Origin: Fulvivirga imtechensis AK7
Lineage (GTDB): Bacteria > Bacteroidota > Bacteroidia > Cytophagales > Cyclobacteriaceae
Reading direction: 5' to 3'
Assembly (NCBI RefSeq): GCF_000331535.1
Contig: NZ_AMZN01000043.1
Span: 1-64,000 of the forward strand
DNA: 64,000 nt
A program made the translations under genes and the position numbers. Shown one piece after another: positions 7,263 to 16,573 of the stretch. Below the pieces are notes generated by a model. That model worked only from the letters and a program-made list of their open reading frames with translations, searched no databases and had not been told where the DNA came from. How positions within the stretch are numbered: the stretch's first letter is position 1; every line of letters begins with the position of its first letter.

Positions 7263-8108
7263 ATGTTTATACTTAAACTTCTTTCCCGACTCCCGATGAA
7301 CATGCTTTACATCATCTCCGATGTCATGTTCTTTGTGATTTTTTACCTGGCAGGATATAGAAAGCGAGTTGTTGTTGGTAATATCGGGAGGTCGTTCCCC
7401 GGGAAAAGCAATGATGAGGTAAGGGCTATTGCTAAAGAGTTCTATAAGCGTTTTATGGACTTCACTGTAGAAACACTGAAGGCCATCACTATTACCAGAG
7501 AAGAACTTACCAGTAGAGTAAAGTTTTTGAATGTACCGGATGTACAACGTTATGCCGATGCCCGTCAGTCGATATTGGTTGTGGCTTCTCATCAGTTTAA
7601 TTGGGAGTGGGCGTTGCTGACAGGGTGCATAGTATTGCCATTTCCTGTTGACGCAGTATATCAGCGGCTTACAAATAGATCATTTAACGATCTGATGGTC
7701 AAGACGCGCGGACGTTTTGGAGGCCAACCCATAGAAAAAAGCCGGATTTTGAGGGAAATTGTCAAAAATCCTGACAGGTTAAAAGCATTGGGCATTGTGG
7801 CCGACCAGTCACCAAGAAGCAAGTCTCCAAAATACTGGACAACTTTCTTGCATCAGGATACTGCCTTTTACCTGGGCGCGGAGCAGATTGCTAAGGCAGC
7901 TAAATATCCCGTATTCTTCTTTAAGGTAAAGCGGGTTAAGAGAGGATCATATACAGTAGAACTGGTTAAACTTGCAGATCCTCCGTATAATAAAAATGGC
8001 CATGATATACTTGAGGCCTACGCGCGTGCAACCGAAGATGCCGTACAGGAAGACCCTGCAGGCTACCTGTGGTCACATAAAAGGTGGAAGCTAAAAAAGG
8101 AGGAGTAG
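7263..8108 (+). CDS. LpxL/HtrB-family lipid A acyltransferase-like protein
   Basis: This 281-residue member of the lysophospholipid acyltransferase superfamily (PF03279 type) has an N-terminal membrane segment ('MLYIISDVMFFVIFYLAGY'). Next come the family opening 'RKRVVVGNIGRSFPG', the catalytic HX4E motif in 'ASHQFNWEWALL', 'GILADQSP'-like 'GIVADQSPRS', and a C-terminal 'YLWSHKRWK' that matches 'WxHRRWK'. It is expected to transfer a secondary acyl chain to lipid A precursors at the inner membrane. A TAATTTTG -7-like box at 7242-7249 lies just upstream. It converges on rlmB with no gap (stop at 8108, rlmB stop at 8109). Confidence 0.9.
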   Translation: MFILKLLSRLPMNMLYIISDVMFFVIFYLAGYRKRVVVGNIGRSFPGKSNDEVRAIAKEFYKRFMDFTVETLKAITITREELTSRVKFLNVPDVQRYADARQSILVVASHQFNWEWALLTGCIVLPFPVDAVYQRLTNRSFNDLMVKTRGRFGGQPIEKSRILREIVKNPDRLKALGIVADQSPRSKSPKYWTTFLHQDTAFYLGAEQIAKAAKYPVFFFKVKRVKRGSYTVELVKLADPPYNKNGHDILEAYARATEDAVQEDPAGYLWSHKRWKLKKEE

Positions 8109-8852
8109 CTATTCTGCTCGCTGCCGTATCGCTTCAAATATGGCTATGGCAGCGGAAACAGATACATTTAGCGAATCAATACGTCCGCTCATAGGTATCC
8201 GTCCACGCGAATCGCACATTTTCAGGTATTCGGGGGATATGCCGTCTTCTTCGGAGCCCAGTATAATGGCTAATGGTTGCCGAAAATTTACCTCATAAAT
8301 AGAAGTATCGGTTTTCTCGGTACACGCCATGATGTGTATACCGTTTTCCTTTAAAAAAGTCAGGGTATTTTTCAGATTGTCTACCCGGCATACCGGAATG
8401 TAATTAAGTGCACCGGCCGAGGTTTTCATAGCATCGCTATTGATGGCGGCACTTCCTCTGCTGGGGATAATGACCCCGTCAATACCTGCGCATTCGGCCG
8501 TTCGGGCTATGGCCCCAAAATTTCTCACATCTGTTACCCGGTCCAGTATGATAAACAAAGGCTCTTTTCCCTGTTGGTAGGTATGATCTATGATGTTGTC
8601 AAGAGAGGCATACTTAACTGCGGAAAGAAAGGCAATTGCACCCTGGTGATTTTTACGGGTGATCCGCTGAAGCTTTTCAATCGGCACCTGCGATATAGGC
8701 ACATGGTGTATTCTGGCGGTTTTTACCAACTCTTTGATAAGATCATTGTTCAATCCTTTTTGTACAAGCAGCTTGTCTATCTCTTTCCCGGAGTTGATGC
8801 TTTCTATAATGGCCCTAATGCCAAAAATGTAATCTTTTTGATTGTCTTTCAT
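8109..8852 (-). CDS. rlmB: 23S rRNA (guanosine-2251-2'-O)-methyltransferase RlmB
   Basis: This SpoU/TrmH-family SPOUT methyltransferase has 247 residues. The N-terminal substrate-binding domain opens 'DYIFGIRAIIESINSGKEIDKLLVQKG'. The C-terminal knotted domain has motif 1 'LDRVTDVRNFGAIARTAE', motif 2 'ILGSEEDGIS' and motif 3 'LNVSVSAAIAIFEA'. It methylates G2251-equivalent in the ribosomal P loop. It lies 16 bp after the GWxTD gene on the same strand and is likely co-transcribed with it. Confidence 0.95.
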   Translation of the reverse strand: MKDNQKDYIFGIRAIIESINSGKEIDKLLVQKGLNNDLIKELVKTARIHHVPISQVPIEKLQRITRKNHQGAIAFLSAVKYASLDNIIDHTYQQGKEPLFIILDRVTDVRNFGAIARTAECAGIDGVIIPSRGSAAINSDAMKTSAGALNYIPVCRVDNLKNTLTFLKENGIHIMACTEKTDTSIYEVNFRQPLAIILGSEEDGISPEYLKMCDSRGRIPMSGRIDSLNVSVSAAIAIFEAIRQRAE

Positions 8853-8868
8853 TACCTGTTATTCAACA

Positions 8869-10047
8869 TTAAAACCTTCCTTTACGCCAAAGATCAATAG
8901 CGCGGTACCAAATGTTAGCGTAGCTCTTGTCCCTGATGAGCGCGTAAGTGGGTGCGAAGATAGTTTCTGTACGTATAAACTCAAAGTTTAGCTTAGGCAA
9001 TGCCGGTGATGCCAGGTATGTCCAACTCTCACCGTTAATATTCTTGTTTACTTCATCCGGTGGCCCGAAAATGATATAGATCATGCCCCTGTCCGTTTTC
9101 CAGCCTTCTTTATATGTTGTAAAAAGTCTGTTCGCCTGCTCCACCCGATCAAAATAATTTTTAATAATTGTTCGTGCTCTTTCTGGTGAGTTGGTAAGAT
9201 CAAGCCAGAATTTATCAAACTCCCTTTTGTCTCCATTGATATCTTTGAGCTTCAGATTTTCTTCCCGGGTGGTGATGTAGATAAGAGGCTCTGTCAAATG
9301 TTCCAACCTTGCCAGTTTCGGGTAATATTTATTTTCCAACCTGAAGCTAAAGCCTTTGTCACTGGTAGAGTCTAGCTGCAAGAGGTACAATCCCTGTTGT
9401 TGCAGGGTTATGTCCATACTGTCATTTACCATAAAAGTGCTGTCGATAGAGAGGGCCAGCTCAGGGGATTCTTCCCGCACAGGCATTGGTGGCAGCGCCG
9501 GAGGGAATTTATGACCATAAAAATAGCCGTACACCTCTTCGCGTGGAGTGAATGAATATTTTCCGGCAGCTATCCATGGATTAAACTGGATGTTATTATG
9601 TATGTTTTTAAGAATTAATGGATTTTTATCGAATCGGAATTCATAGTAGTAGGTAAATCCGCTGAACTTGCTGAGTACCTGTATCACCAGCATTTTAGAG
9701 GTTGCATTAGCAGGTAACGAATAGTTGAAGAGATAATCTGGGCCATCCTTTCCAATATATGTGCTGTCAATTTTCTCTTTTGGAATAGCATCTAATTTGT
9801 CTTTATATGAGCTGGCACTGAAAAATTTCAGGGTGTAGTCAAAAAGCTGCGGTTTTCCCTGGTTAATAGTCAGCTTGAGGTATACCTGCACCGTATCATT
9901 GATGGTAACGGATTGTACATTAAGATCAATTTCTGATTCAGGGTTGTACTGATGGGCAAGATTGGTAGTGTTCAAACTGTGCTGTCCATGAGTAAAAATG
10001 GTCAGGTGTACCGCAATTACAATAAAAAAGTACCTGGCGTTCTTCAT
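8869..10047 (-). CDS. GWxTD-domain secreted protein
   Basis: This 392-residue protein has a cleavable signal peptide ('YFFIVIAVHLTIFTHGQ'). The C-terminal third holds the GWxTD domain named after 'EGWKTDRGMIYIIFGPPDEV'. It is preceded by a beta-rich N-terminal half and followed by 'WTYLASPALPKLNFEF' and the terminal 'IWYRAIDLWRKGRF'. These proteins are restricted to Bacteroidota and relatives, and their molecular role is not established. The gene is first in a two-gene unit with rlmB. Confidence 0.9.
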   Translation of the reverse strand: MKNARYFFIVIAVHLTIFTHGQHSLNTTNLAHQYNPESEIDLNVQSVTINDTVQVYLKLTINQGKPQLFDYTLKFFSASSYKDKLDAIPKEKIDSTYIGKDGPDYLFNYSLPANATSKMLVIQVLSKFSGFTYYYEFRFDKNPLILKNIHNNIQFNPWIAAGKYSFTPREEVYGYFYGHKFPPALPPMPVREESPELALSIDSTFMVNDSMDITLQQQGLYLLQLDSTSDKGFSFRLENKYYPKLARLEHLTEPLIYITTREENLKLKDINGDKREFDKFWLDLTNSPERARTIIKNYFDRVEQANRLFTTYKEGWKTDRGMIYIIFGPPDEVNKNINGESWTYLASPALPKLNFEFIRTETIFAPTYALIRDKSYANIWYRAIDLWRKGRF

Positions 10048-10155
10048 CCTATTAAATATTTTTCGAGAGGAAGTTACTGGATTTGTACCATAAAATAAAA
10101 AATGATTAGCGGGTAATTTGTTTTCATTTGCCCTATTTTTGCCGTAAAAGTACTA

Positions 10156-10938
10156 ATGGGTGTTTATACCACAGAAATAGCTTCAGACAAAATAGCTTCA
10201 GACAATCCGATTCATCAAAGGTTGTTAAAAGCTTATTACCTGGCTGAAGAGTATGTACAGGGCGATCTGCTGGAAATAGGTTGTGGGGAAGGACGTGGAA
10301 TTGCGCTCCTGAAAGACAAATGCCACAGCTATACTGCCATTGATAAAATAGAGGAAGTACTGGACACACTCAGAAAGAGGTATAGTGACGTCACCTTCAT
10401 TCAGGATAATATACCTCCACTTCATAAGGTTGGAGATGGTCAGTTTGATATCGTCATCAGCTTTCAGGTGATAGAGCACATCAAAAAAGACAGACTTTTC
10501 CTTGAAGAGATACATAGAGTACTCAAGCCGGGCGGAAAGGCTTTACTTACAACACCCAACATTAAGAAAACACTTACCCGAAATCCATGGCATATTCGTG
10601 AGTATACGGCCGGTCAACTGACTCAGTTGGCTAAGGAGGTATTTACCAAAGTTGAAATGAAGGGGGTATCAGGCAATGAAAAAGTGATGGAGTATTACGA
10701 GATGAATAAGAAAAGTGTACAGAAGATAACGCGCTTTGATGTATTCAATCTCCAATATAAGTTACCAGCGCCTTTGCTTCGGATCCCCTACGATTTGTTG
10801 AATCGCCTGAACAGAAACAAGCTGAAGGATAGTAATAACAGTCTTGTTGATGACATACATCATACCGACTATCTGCTTGTCGACAATGCTGATGAAGCCC
10901 TGGATCTTTTCTGTATTCTGGAGAAAGGTTTAAATTGA
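10156..10938 (+). CDS. class I SAM-dependent methyltransferase
   Basis: This is a 260-residue Methyltransf_11-type enzyme. Motif I is 'LLEIGCGEGRGIALL', the acidic post-I residue is in 'YTAIDKIE', motif II is 'FDIVISFQVIEHIK' and motif III is 'VLKPGGKALLTTPN'. Such enzymes act on small molecules, quinones or lipids; the substrate is unknown. The N-terminus contains a 15-bp in-frame duplication (AATAGCTTCAGACAA twice, encoding 'IASDK IASDN'). A TATTTTTG box at 10134-10141, 14 bp before the ATG, resembles a Bacteroidota -7 element. Confidence 0.87.
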   Translation: MGVYTTEIASDKIASDNPIHQRLLKAYYLAEEYVQGDLLEIGCGEGRGIALLKDKCHSYTAIDKIEEVLDTLRKRYSDVTFIQDNIPPLHKVGDGQFDIVISFQVIEHIKKDRLFLEEIHRVLKPGGKALLTTPNIKKTLTRNPWHIREYTAGQLTQLAKEVFTKVEMKGVSGNEKVMEYYEMNKKSVQKITRFDVFNLQYKLPAPLLRIPYDLLNRLNRNKLKDSNNSLVDDIHHTDYLLVDNADEALDLFCILEKGLN

Positions 10939-11024
10939 TTTTTTCTACCAGTGGCTGGCTTTTATCCGGTTATGGAAATGAGCAAAAGCACCTGAATCTT
11001 TAACGAATTTAGCGATAAACATAT

Positions 11025-11183
11025 TAGGTAGGCCTGGAAGAAACTCCAAGTGGCTTTAAGAAAACGTTACCGCCAAAGGGCGGGATGAAGTCCCAAAAAG
11101 CGGTAGTCCCGTATAGTTGTTACAGTTGTCGGGAAGAGCATTTTTTGGCAAGCGTAACACAGGCATTAGCGATTTCTTAGGTA
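11025..11183 (+). mobile_element. MITE-like element, copy B (decayed)
   Basis: The core at about 11031-11177 aligns with copy A throughout: 'AAACTCCAAGTGGCTTTAAG', the GTCCCAAAAAGCGG / GAGCATTTTTTGGC hairpin arms, and 'AGTTGTTACAGTTGTCGGGA'. Both outermost ends are degraded, so no clean target duplication can be assigned, although TTAGGTA occurs on each side. It lies in the 316-bp gap between the convergent methyltransferase and histidine kinase genes, which otherwise holds nothing recognisable. Confidence 0.65.
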
Positions 11184-11254
11184 AGGCCGAGTATTCTTTT
11201 GCTTACAGGTTTGTTTTTCCGGTTTTTTTGAAGACTGGGCAAATGGAATAATAT

Positions 11255-12328
11255 TTATACACTTGGAATTTTTATAGTAAAGGTCGTGCCCCGGTTAACT
11301 TCACTTTTTACAAAAATTTCGCCATTATGTTTTTTTACAATTTCATAGACTATGCTCAACCCCAGCCCTGTTGATTTTTCGCCTTTGGTGCCTTGCCTTC
11401 TCAGCGTGGAGAATTTGTTGAACAACTTGGGTATGTTCTTTTCTGCTATTCCAATACCATTGTCCTTTACAGAAAGTTTTACAACCCCTTGCTTCTTTTC
11501 TGTCTTTATTTTAATAGTCTCGCCCTCGGGTGAAAACTTAATAGCATTGGAGAGCAGATTATCTATTACTCTCTTAAATTTTGCACGGTGAATTGGTGCG
11601 GTGGCATCCTCAGACAGCGATTTTTTCAGCCTGATATTTTTTTGGCGAGCGTTATAGTCAAAGAAAGAGACAGATTTAAGCACAAGGTCATTGATATTGA
11701 TATTCGTGAGTTTGAGCCTGATATCTTGTTCCAGTTGAGCTATTTCTATCAGATCACCAATAATATCCAGAGCATTATCAGAAGCATCCTCTAAAATATC
11801 AAGGAGCAGTTTTTGAGCATCACTGGCATCATTCTTCAGTAGCGAGCTCAGTGCTTTAATTTGGTTGATGGGCGACTTAAGATCATGCGCCACCATAGTG
11901 AGTACTTCATTTTTCTGTTCGTTCGCCTCATTGAGTTGCTTCAGTCTTATTTCATCGGTTTTTTGTTTTGTAATGTCCTGTTTAATGCCCAATATCCTTA
12001 CAGCTATATGATTGTCATCACGAAAGATCCTGCTTTTGCTACTCACATAAATTACTTTTCCATCAGTTCGAATGGCCCTGTACACGCAGTTAAAGTAGTC
12101 CCTTGACTTTAGACACTCATGATAGTAGGCCATTACATCGTCAAAATCATCAGGATGTACTGCGGCCTGAAAATCCTCCGCAGTATACTGTGCTTTAACC
12201 GGCAGGTCAAATATTCTTATCAAGCTGTCAGACCCGGTCCACGTACCGGTAGTAAGGTCCATGTCGTAAACCCCAAGGTTAGCGATGTCTTCGATTTCCT
12301 TTAGCCAATCAATGGTTGATATATTCAT
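11255..12328 (-). CDS. PAS-domain sensor histidine kinase
   Basis: This 357-residue kinase has no membrane segment and is probably cytosolic. A PAS domain (about residues 10-125, with the PAC end 'RILGIKQDITKQ') is followed by HisKA with the phospho-acceptor His in 'VAHDLKSPINQIKALSSLL' (about residue 147). The HATPase_c boxes are N 'RVIDNLLSNAIKFS', G1 'VKDNGIGIA' and G2 'GLGLSIV'. No receiver or partner regulator is adjacent, so this is an orphan kinase. Confidence 0.93.
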   Translation of the reverse strand: MNISTIDWLKEIEDIANLGVYDMDLTTGTWTGSDSLIRIFDLPVKAQYTAEDFQAAVHPDDFDDVMAYYHECLKSRDYFNCVYRAIRTDGKVIYVSSKSRIFRDDNHIAVRILGIKQDITKQKTDEIRLKQLNEANEQKNEVLTMVAHDLKSPINQIKALSSLLKNDASDAQKLLLDILEDASDNALDIIGDLIEIAQLEQDIRLKLTNININDLVLKSVSFFDYNARQKNIRLKKSLSEDATAPIHRAKFKRVIDNLLSNAIKFSPEGETIKIKTEKKQGVVKLSVKDNGIGIAEKNIPKLFNKFSTLRRQGTKGEKSTGLGLSIVYEIVKKHNGEIFVKSEVNRGTTFTIKIPSV

Positions 12329-12470
12329 CGCATAATTGTTAAAGCTTGTTTGAAAGTAATATAATATAGCGCAAATTTTGCTTACTCCTGACGAATCCGG
12401 TCATCAAAAAGTGTGATAAAAATCATTTGTTTAAGAAGCTGCAGGTAAGTGTTATACTATTGTTAAACAA

Positions 12471-12504
12471 AAAAATCCCACCGAGCTACTTCAGTGGGAT
12501 TTTT
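12471..12504. terminator. bidirectional rho-independent terminator
   Basis: The perfect 11-bp stem AAAAATCCCAC (12471-12481) / GTGGGATTTTT (12494-12504) encloses a 12-base loop and has A/T runs on both sides. It lies just past the stop of the minus-strand DUF2723 gene and upstream of the histidine kinase on the same strand. Confidence 0.85.
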
Positions 12505-12523
12505 GATCGGAAATTATTCTTAT

Positions 12524-15481
12524 CTACAGACGCTGCCTGTTATATTGCAGTTCGTTTATTATTTGTTGATAAGACTCCTCGTATTTTTTTGCCAGTTCAT
12601 CTTCACCATACTGGTAGAGCGTTCTTTGAAGTTCACCTAAAATAACCAGGTTGCGCTGGAGTTCCATTCCCATGCCGGTTTCTTTTTTAGTAAGATACTT
12701 CACCATCTCTATCGCTCTGTCTCCCAGTATTTCTGCTATTTCCCTTGCTTTTCCATCTTCACCAAGTGCAAACAGTATGGCAGCAGTTCTTGCAGCCGTG
12801 TAATCGTATGGGATTACCTGATCCGGCATTTTTTCCAGACTGAAGAAAATGGCTTTTCTTGCCCTCTCTTTTTCGCCTTTCTCAATCAGAGACGTAGCCA
12901 GCGTATTGAAGCTGGTGCGATGGTTGAGTACGAAATTTCGATAGTCCTGTGAATAATAAACCTTAGGGTTATCAAGTTCGCGATAGTAAAAATTATTCAT
13001 CAGGTTATCATACATCACCTCAGTGTTGACAAAGTCTGCCTGAGGATTAGGGTTTTTCACTGGTAATATGCGGTAGGCATTTCCCTCCTGAACAGCATAC
13101 TGGCTCAGGTCAAAATTGATCTGCTGCATTGAGGTGTTGTTCAGGTAGATGGGGCGCTCCCAGTCTGCCGTAGCCAGCACATCAAGAATAGCCAGATCTT
13201 TTTTCTCCAAAGCATTTTTCCCCCTTTTCAGGCTGAATATCATTCTATCAACGAGCAGGCTGTCCATACCCTCAGGGATGATGCCAAGGCTTCTTACCTT
13301 TTCCTTATCTACGTTTATCGTGAAGGTTCTGCTTGGAACAATGTTGGCCGTGGCATATTTGCGCAGTCGCTTATCTCCTTTGTTAAGCAGGTTGAGATAT
13401 TGCTTAACATCAATACTGCTTAGCCCCAGGTCTTCATAAGGCAGGTAATCATTAGGGCCATTGGATTTATAGTTTTCAAAAGTCAGTGTGTAGGGGAAGG
13501 CCTCCGACTCATAAACAGGTCTCATGCTCTGCCAGATGTACCAATCTGTGTTATAATAGCTCAGCACCACTACTCTGGCGTCAGTTCTGAAGCCTTCTAC
13601 CTCCTGTACATACCATAGCGGAAAGGTATCATTATCCCCACCGGTATACAGAATGGCATTTTCGGCTGTAGAAGCTAAAAAGTTTTTTGCAGAATCTACA
13701 GAAAAATAGCGATTATCCCGGTTATGGTCGTCCCACCCTTGTTGTGCCATAAGGGCAGGCCCTGACAGACATATAACCGTTGAAATAATAGCAGCGGTTT
13801 TTTTTGCCGTAAACTTGCTCAGCAGGTCTATCAATGCCAGTACGGAAAATCCTATCCAGATGGCGAATGCATAGTATGATCCCACATAAATATAATCACG
13901 CTCACGGGGTTCGATAGGTGGTGAATTGAGATAAAGTATCAGTGCCAGACCTGTGAGGAAGAATAGCATAGCCACAAAAGCAAAGCCTCTTCTATGCATT
14001 TGATATTGATAGAACATACCCACTATCCCCAGAATAAGAGGTATCATAAAGAAATTATTACGCCCCTTGTTCTCAGCAATTTCCTCGGGTACATCCTCCA
14101 TCGCCTCAATGGGGTCAAGCCATCCTGCGTCTTGAATATCGCTTTCCCGGCCTGCGAAGTTCCACATGAAATAGCGCATGTACATCCAGCCCATCTGATG
14201 TTGTAACATGAACTCCAGATTGTGGAAAAAATTTGGCTTTTCGCCTTCTCTAAGTTCTGCTACCTCTCTGTAGCGCTCAATATGTCTCGGATCGCTGCTG
14301 TACATTCGGGGGAAAAAAGTAGTATGCTTGGGATCATAGACATAAGAACGGTTCCTGTCAACAATCTCATATTTATCTTTTCCTTTTACGTACACAGGAG
14401 CGCCCTCTTCTGTCTTTATCACATTGGCAGTGAAATACTGGCCGTGAAATAATGGCCGGCTACCATATTGCTCACGCTTCAGGTATTTTACAAAAGACAT
14501 GACATCCTCAGGATTATTTTCGTCAATTGGAGGATTGAAGTTAGAACGTATCACAATGGTGGCATAGGAGGAATAGCCAATAAGAATAAAGGCGAACCCC
14601 AGCAGGGCCGTATTGAGCACCTCCTTTTGATGCTTTAAGGAATAGCGAATGCCCCAGACAAGGCCGGTAATAATGATGGCTCCAAAGAATATGGCTCCCG
14701 AACCAAAAGGCAGGTTGAGGTTATTAACAAAGAATATTTCGAAGCTACCCGCAATAGTAGGCAGACCCGGAATTATGAAATTATTGATTAAAATAATAAT
14801 TAGTCCGCTGATCACCAAAGCAGCTACAATACCCCAGGTAGTAGGCTTGTATTTTTTAAAATAGTAGATCAGCCCCAGGGCAGGTATGGTTACCAGGTTA
14901 AGAAGGTGAACACCAATGGATAATCCCATCATATAGGCTATTAGGATCAGCCATCTGTTAGCACGGCTTTCATCTTCAATCAATTCCCATTTGAGCATAG
15001 CCCATACCACGAAGGCTGTAAAGAAAGAAGACATAGCATAGACCTCTGCTTCAACAGCCGAAAACCAGAAAGAATCGGAGAATGTATATGCCAAAGCGCC
15101 CACAGCGCTCGCTCCTATGATAGCGATTGTTTTTTCCACGCTGATCGTATCATGAATACCTATTTTCATAATTTTTCTGGCCAACATGGAGATGCTCCAG
15201 AATAGGAATAAAATGGTGAAGCCACTACTGATCACACTAGCCACGTTGATCCAGTATGCTACCTGGGTAACATCACCAAAGGCAAAAAATGAAAATATTC
15301 TGCCGATCAAAAGGAATAATGGCGCTCCCGGAGGGTGAGGTACCATGAGCTTATAGGATACCGCAATAAACTCACCAGGGTCCCAATAACTGGCTGTGCG
15401 CTCAACTGTGATCAGGTAAACGAGGGTGGAAATAGCAAAAATGATCCAACCTGCAATATTATTTACTTTTTTAAAATCCAT
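12524..15481 (-). CDS. DUF2723 (TMEM260-like) multi-pass membrane protein, probable GT-C-type glycosyltransferase
   Basis: This 985-residue protein has a dozen or so hydrophobic segments in the first 600 residues, then a soluble C-terminal region with TPR-like helices. It opens with the family signature 'TASYWDPGEFIAVSYKLMVPHPPGAPLF'; the acidic residue in 'WDPGEF' corresponds to the GT-C catalytic loop. 'YTGGDNDTFPLWYVQEVEG' and 'NFFYRELDNP' are also conserved in Bacteroidota members. Human TMEM260 of this family O-mannosylates proteins, so protein O-glycosylation is a reasonable but unproven role. The gene is single, with a terminator behind it. Confidence 0.88.
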   Translation of the reverse strand: MDFKKVNNIAGWIIFAISTLVYLITVERTASYWDPGEFIAVSYKLMVPHPPGAPLFLLIGRIFSFFAFGDVTQVAYWINVASVISSGFTILFLFWSISMLARKIMKIGIHDTISVEKTIAIIGASAVGALAYTFSDSFWFSAVEAEVYAMSSFFTAFVVWAMLKWELIEDESRANRWLILIAYMMGLSIGVHLLNLVTIPALGLIYYFKKYKPTTWGIVAALVISGLIIILINNFIIPGLPTIAGSFEIFFVNNLNLPFGSGAIFFGAIIITGLVWGIRYSLKHQKEVLNTALLGFAFILIGYSSYATIVIRSNFNPPIDENNPEDVMSFVKYLKREQYGSRPLFHGQYFTANVIKTEEGAPVYVKGKDKYEIVDRNRSYVYDPKHTTFFPRMYSSDPRHIERYREVAELREGEKPNFFHNLEFMLQHQMGWMYMRYFMWNFAGRESDIQDAGWLDPIEAMEDVPEEIAENKGRNNFFMIPLILGIVGMFYQYQMHRRGFAFVAMLFFLTGLALILYLNSPPIEPRERDYIYVGSYYAFAIWIGFSVLALIDLLSKFTAKKTAAIISTVICLSGPALMAQQGWDDHNRDNRYFSVDSAKNFLASTAENAILYTGGDNDTFPLWYVQEVEGFRTDARVVVLSYYNTDWYIWQSMRPVYESEAFPYTLTFENYKSNGPNDYLPYEDLGLSSIDVKQYLNLLNKGDKRLRKYATANIVPSRTFTINVDKEKVRSLGIIPEGMDSLLVDRMIFSLKRGKNALEKKDLAILDVLATADWERPIYLNNTSMQQINFDLSQYAVQEGNAYRILPVKNPNPQADFVNTEVMYDNLMNNFYYRELDNPKVYYSQDYRNFVLNHRTSFNTLATSLIEKGEKERARKAIFFSLEKMPDQVIPYDYTAARTAAILFALGEDGKAREIAEILGDRAIEMVKYLTKKETGMGMELQRNLVILGELQRTLYQYGEDELAKKYEESYQQIINELQYNRQRL

Positions 15482-15704
15482 TGGGGTTTTTTAATCTTAC
15501 AATTTGAATAGGCGAAAATAACGAACTATGTACAATTCTCAATGAATAATATACAATTAACGGTTATTAGCCATTCAAACGGTTGTTAAAGCGTCCGCGT
15601 TCAAATATATAGCCGGATTGTAAACTGTATTGATGCCTATATATTTTATGGGTATCCTACTTTTTATATAGCCACTGGTAAAAGTCTTTTCAGCGGTGAA
15701 AAGT

Positions 15705-16331
15705 TTATTTATACACAATAAGATAAAATCCCAACCAGAGCAGGAAGAATAATACATAGGAGGAAAAAACGATAGCACGGGCAACGGATTTACGCTTACC
15801 GGCCATATGATGAATACCGGCAACAAGCACGAACCAATAAATGATTTCGAAAACATTTAGGGCTTTTAAAGGATAGAACCATCTTTTGTCCAACTCATAT
15901 GCATCGACCAGGTTAATCAGCGATAGCGGATAGAATGATCTGATCTCAAAAAGATTTGGGTCGGTTTCTATAAATACAAACCACAATATCTTCAAAAGCT
16001 CGGGGATAAGGAAAACCGATTCGGACACAACTGCCACTTGCCATACATTGCCATAGGTTATTTTATATCCGAACATAAAGCTGCCTATCCATAGCACGAA
16101 GCTGATCACCGTTAATTTGATGAGGTAGATCAATGGAACACTAAAATATTGCAGGGCATTAAGCATGTGGAAAACACCCATTTCCCCCCTCGATTCGAGA
16201 ACCTCAAAGGCTGCTGTTTCGTTTTCTATAAAGGTCTTCTTTAGAATGAGCAGAAACAAGGTAGCTATACAGAGAAACAGGAAAAACACCCATTTGTTGG
16301 TGTTAAAAACAGAACCATTGTCGTTATGCAT
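15705..16331 (-). CDS. integral membrane protein of unknown function, 208 aa
   Basis: About five hydrophobic segments are visible (around residues 13-30, 62-80, 78-95, 100-125, 160-180 and 190-207). No enzymatic motif is recognised. It starts at the ATG before 'HNDNGSVFNTNKWVF'. It is transcribed away from a heptamer tract (16336 on). The 223 bp between its stop and the DUF2723 start contain nothing recognisable. It may be a Yip1-like or sensor-type membrane protein, but I cannot support either. Confidence 0.65.
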   Translation of the reverse strand: MHNDNGSVFNTNKWVFFLFLCIATLFLLILKKTFIENETAAFEVLESRGEMGVFHMLNALQYFSVPLIYLIKLTVISFVLWIGSFMFGYKITYGNVWQVAVVSESVFLIPELLKILWFVFIETDPNLFEIRSFYPLSLINLVDAYELDKRWFYPLKALNVFEIIYWFVLVAGIHHMAGKRKSVARAIVFSSYVLFFLLWLGFYLIVYK

Positions 16332-16335
16332 ATAT

Positions 16336-16377
16336 TAGTATTGAGATATTAATATGGAGTATTGAGCCTAGAGAATC
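16336..16377. repeat. heptamer tract (TAGTATT/GAGTATT type)
   Basis: Six units lie in 7-bp register: TAGTATT, GAGATAT, TAATATG, GAGTATT, GAGCCTA, GAGAATC. The tract occupies the region upstream of the minus-strand membrane protein. Confidence 0.7.
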
Positions 16378-16573
16378 TCATTTTTGCTGGTTGCACTAAC
16401 TACTCATGATTCTCTTTGCCAACTGCCGACTATTTCATGGCTGAAATATAGACAAACTCTATATTTTTTGTCTGACCATTCAGAACGAAAGACGACCATT
16501 TAATTGTTAAAAGGAATGATTTAGACCTTGCTAAGGTTAAAAGGAGAGAATAAATTATCTTTATCGGATAAAT

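Noticed and set aside
11025-11183. Target-site duplication TTAGGTA for MITE copy B
   Set aside because: The right end of copy B is degraded, and aligning it with the other copies puts the repeat inside the element, so the match may be chance.
15575-15856. Minus-strand 93-codon frame overlapping the membrane protein end
   Set aside because: Out of frame with the real gene, with no signal or motif; a shadow frame.
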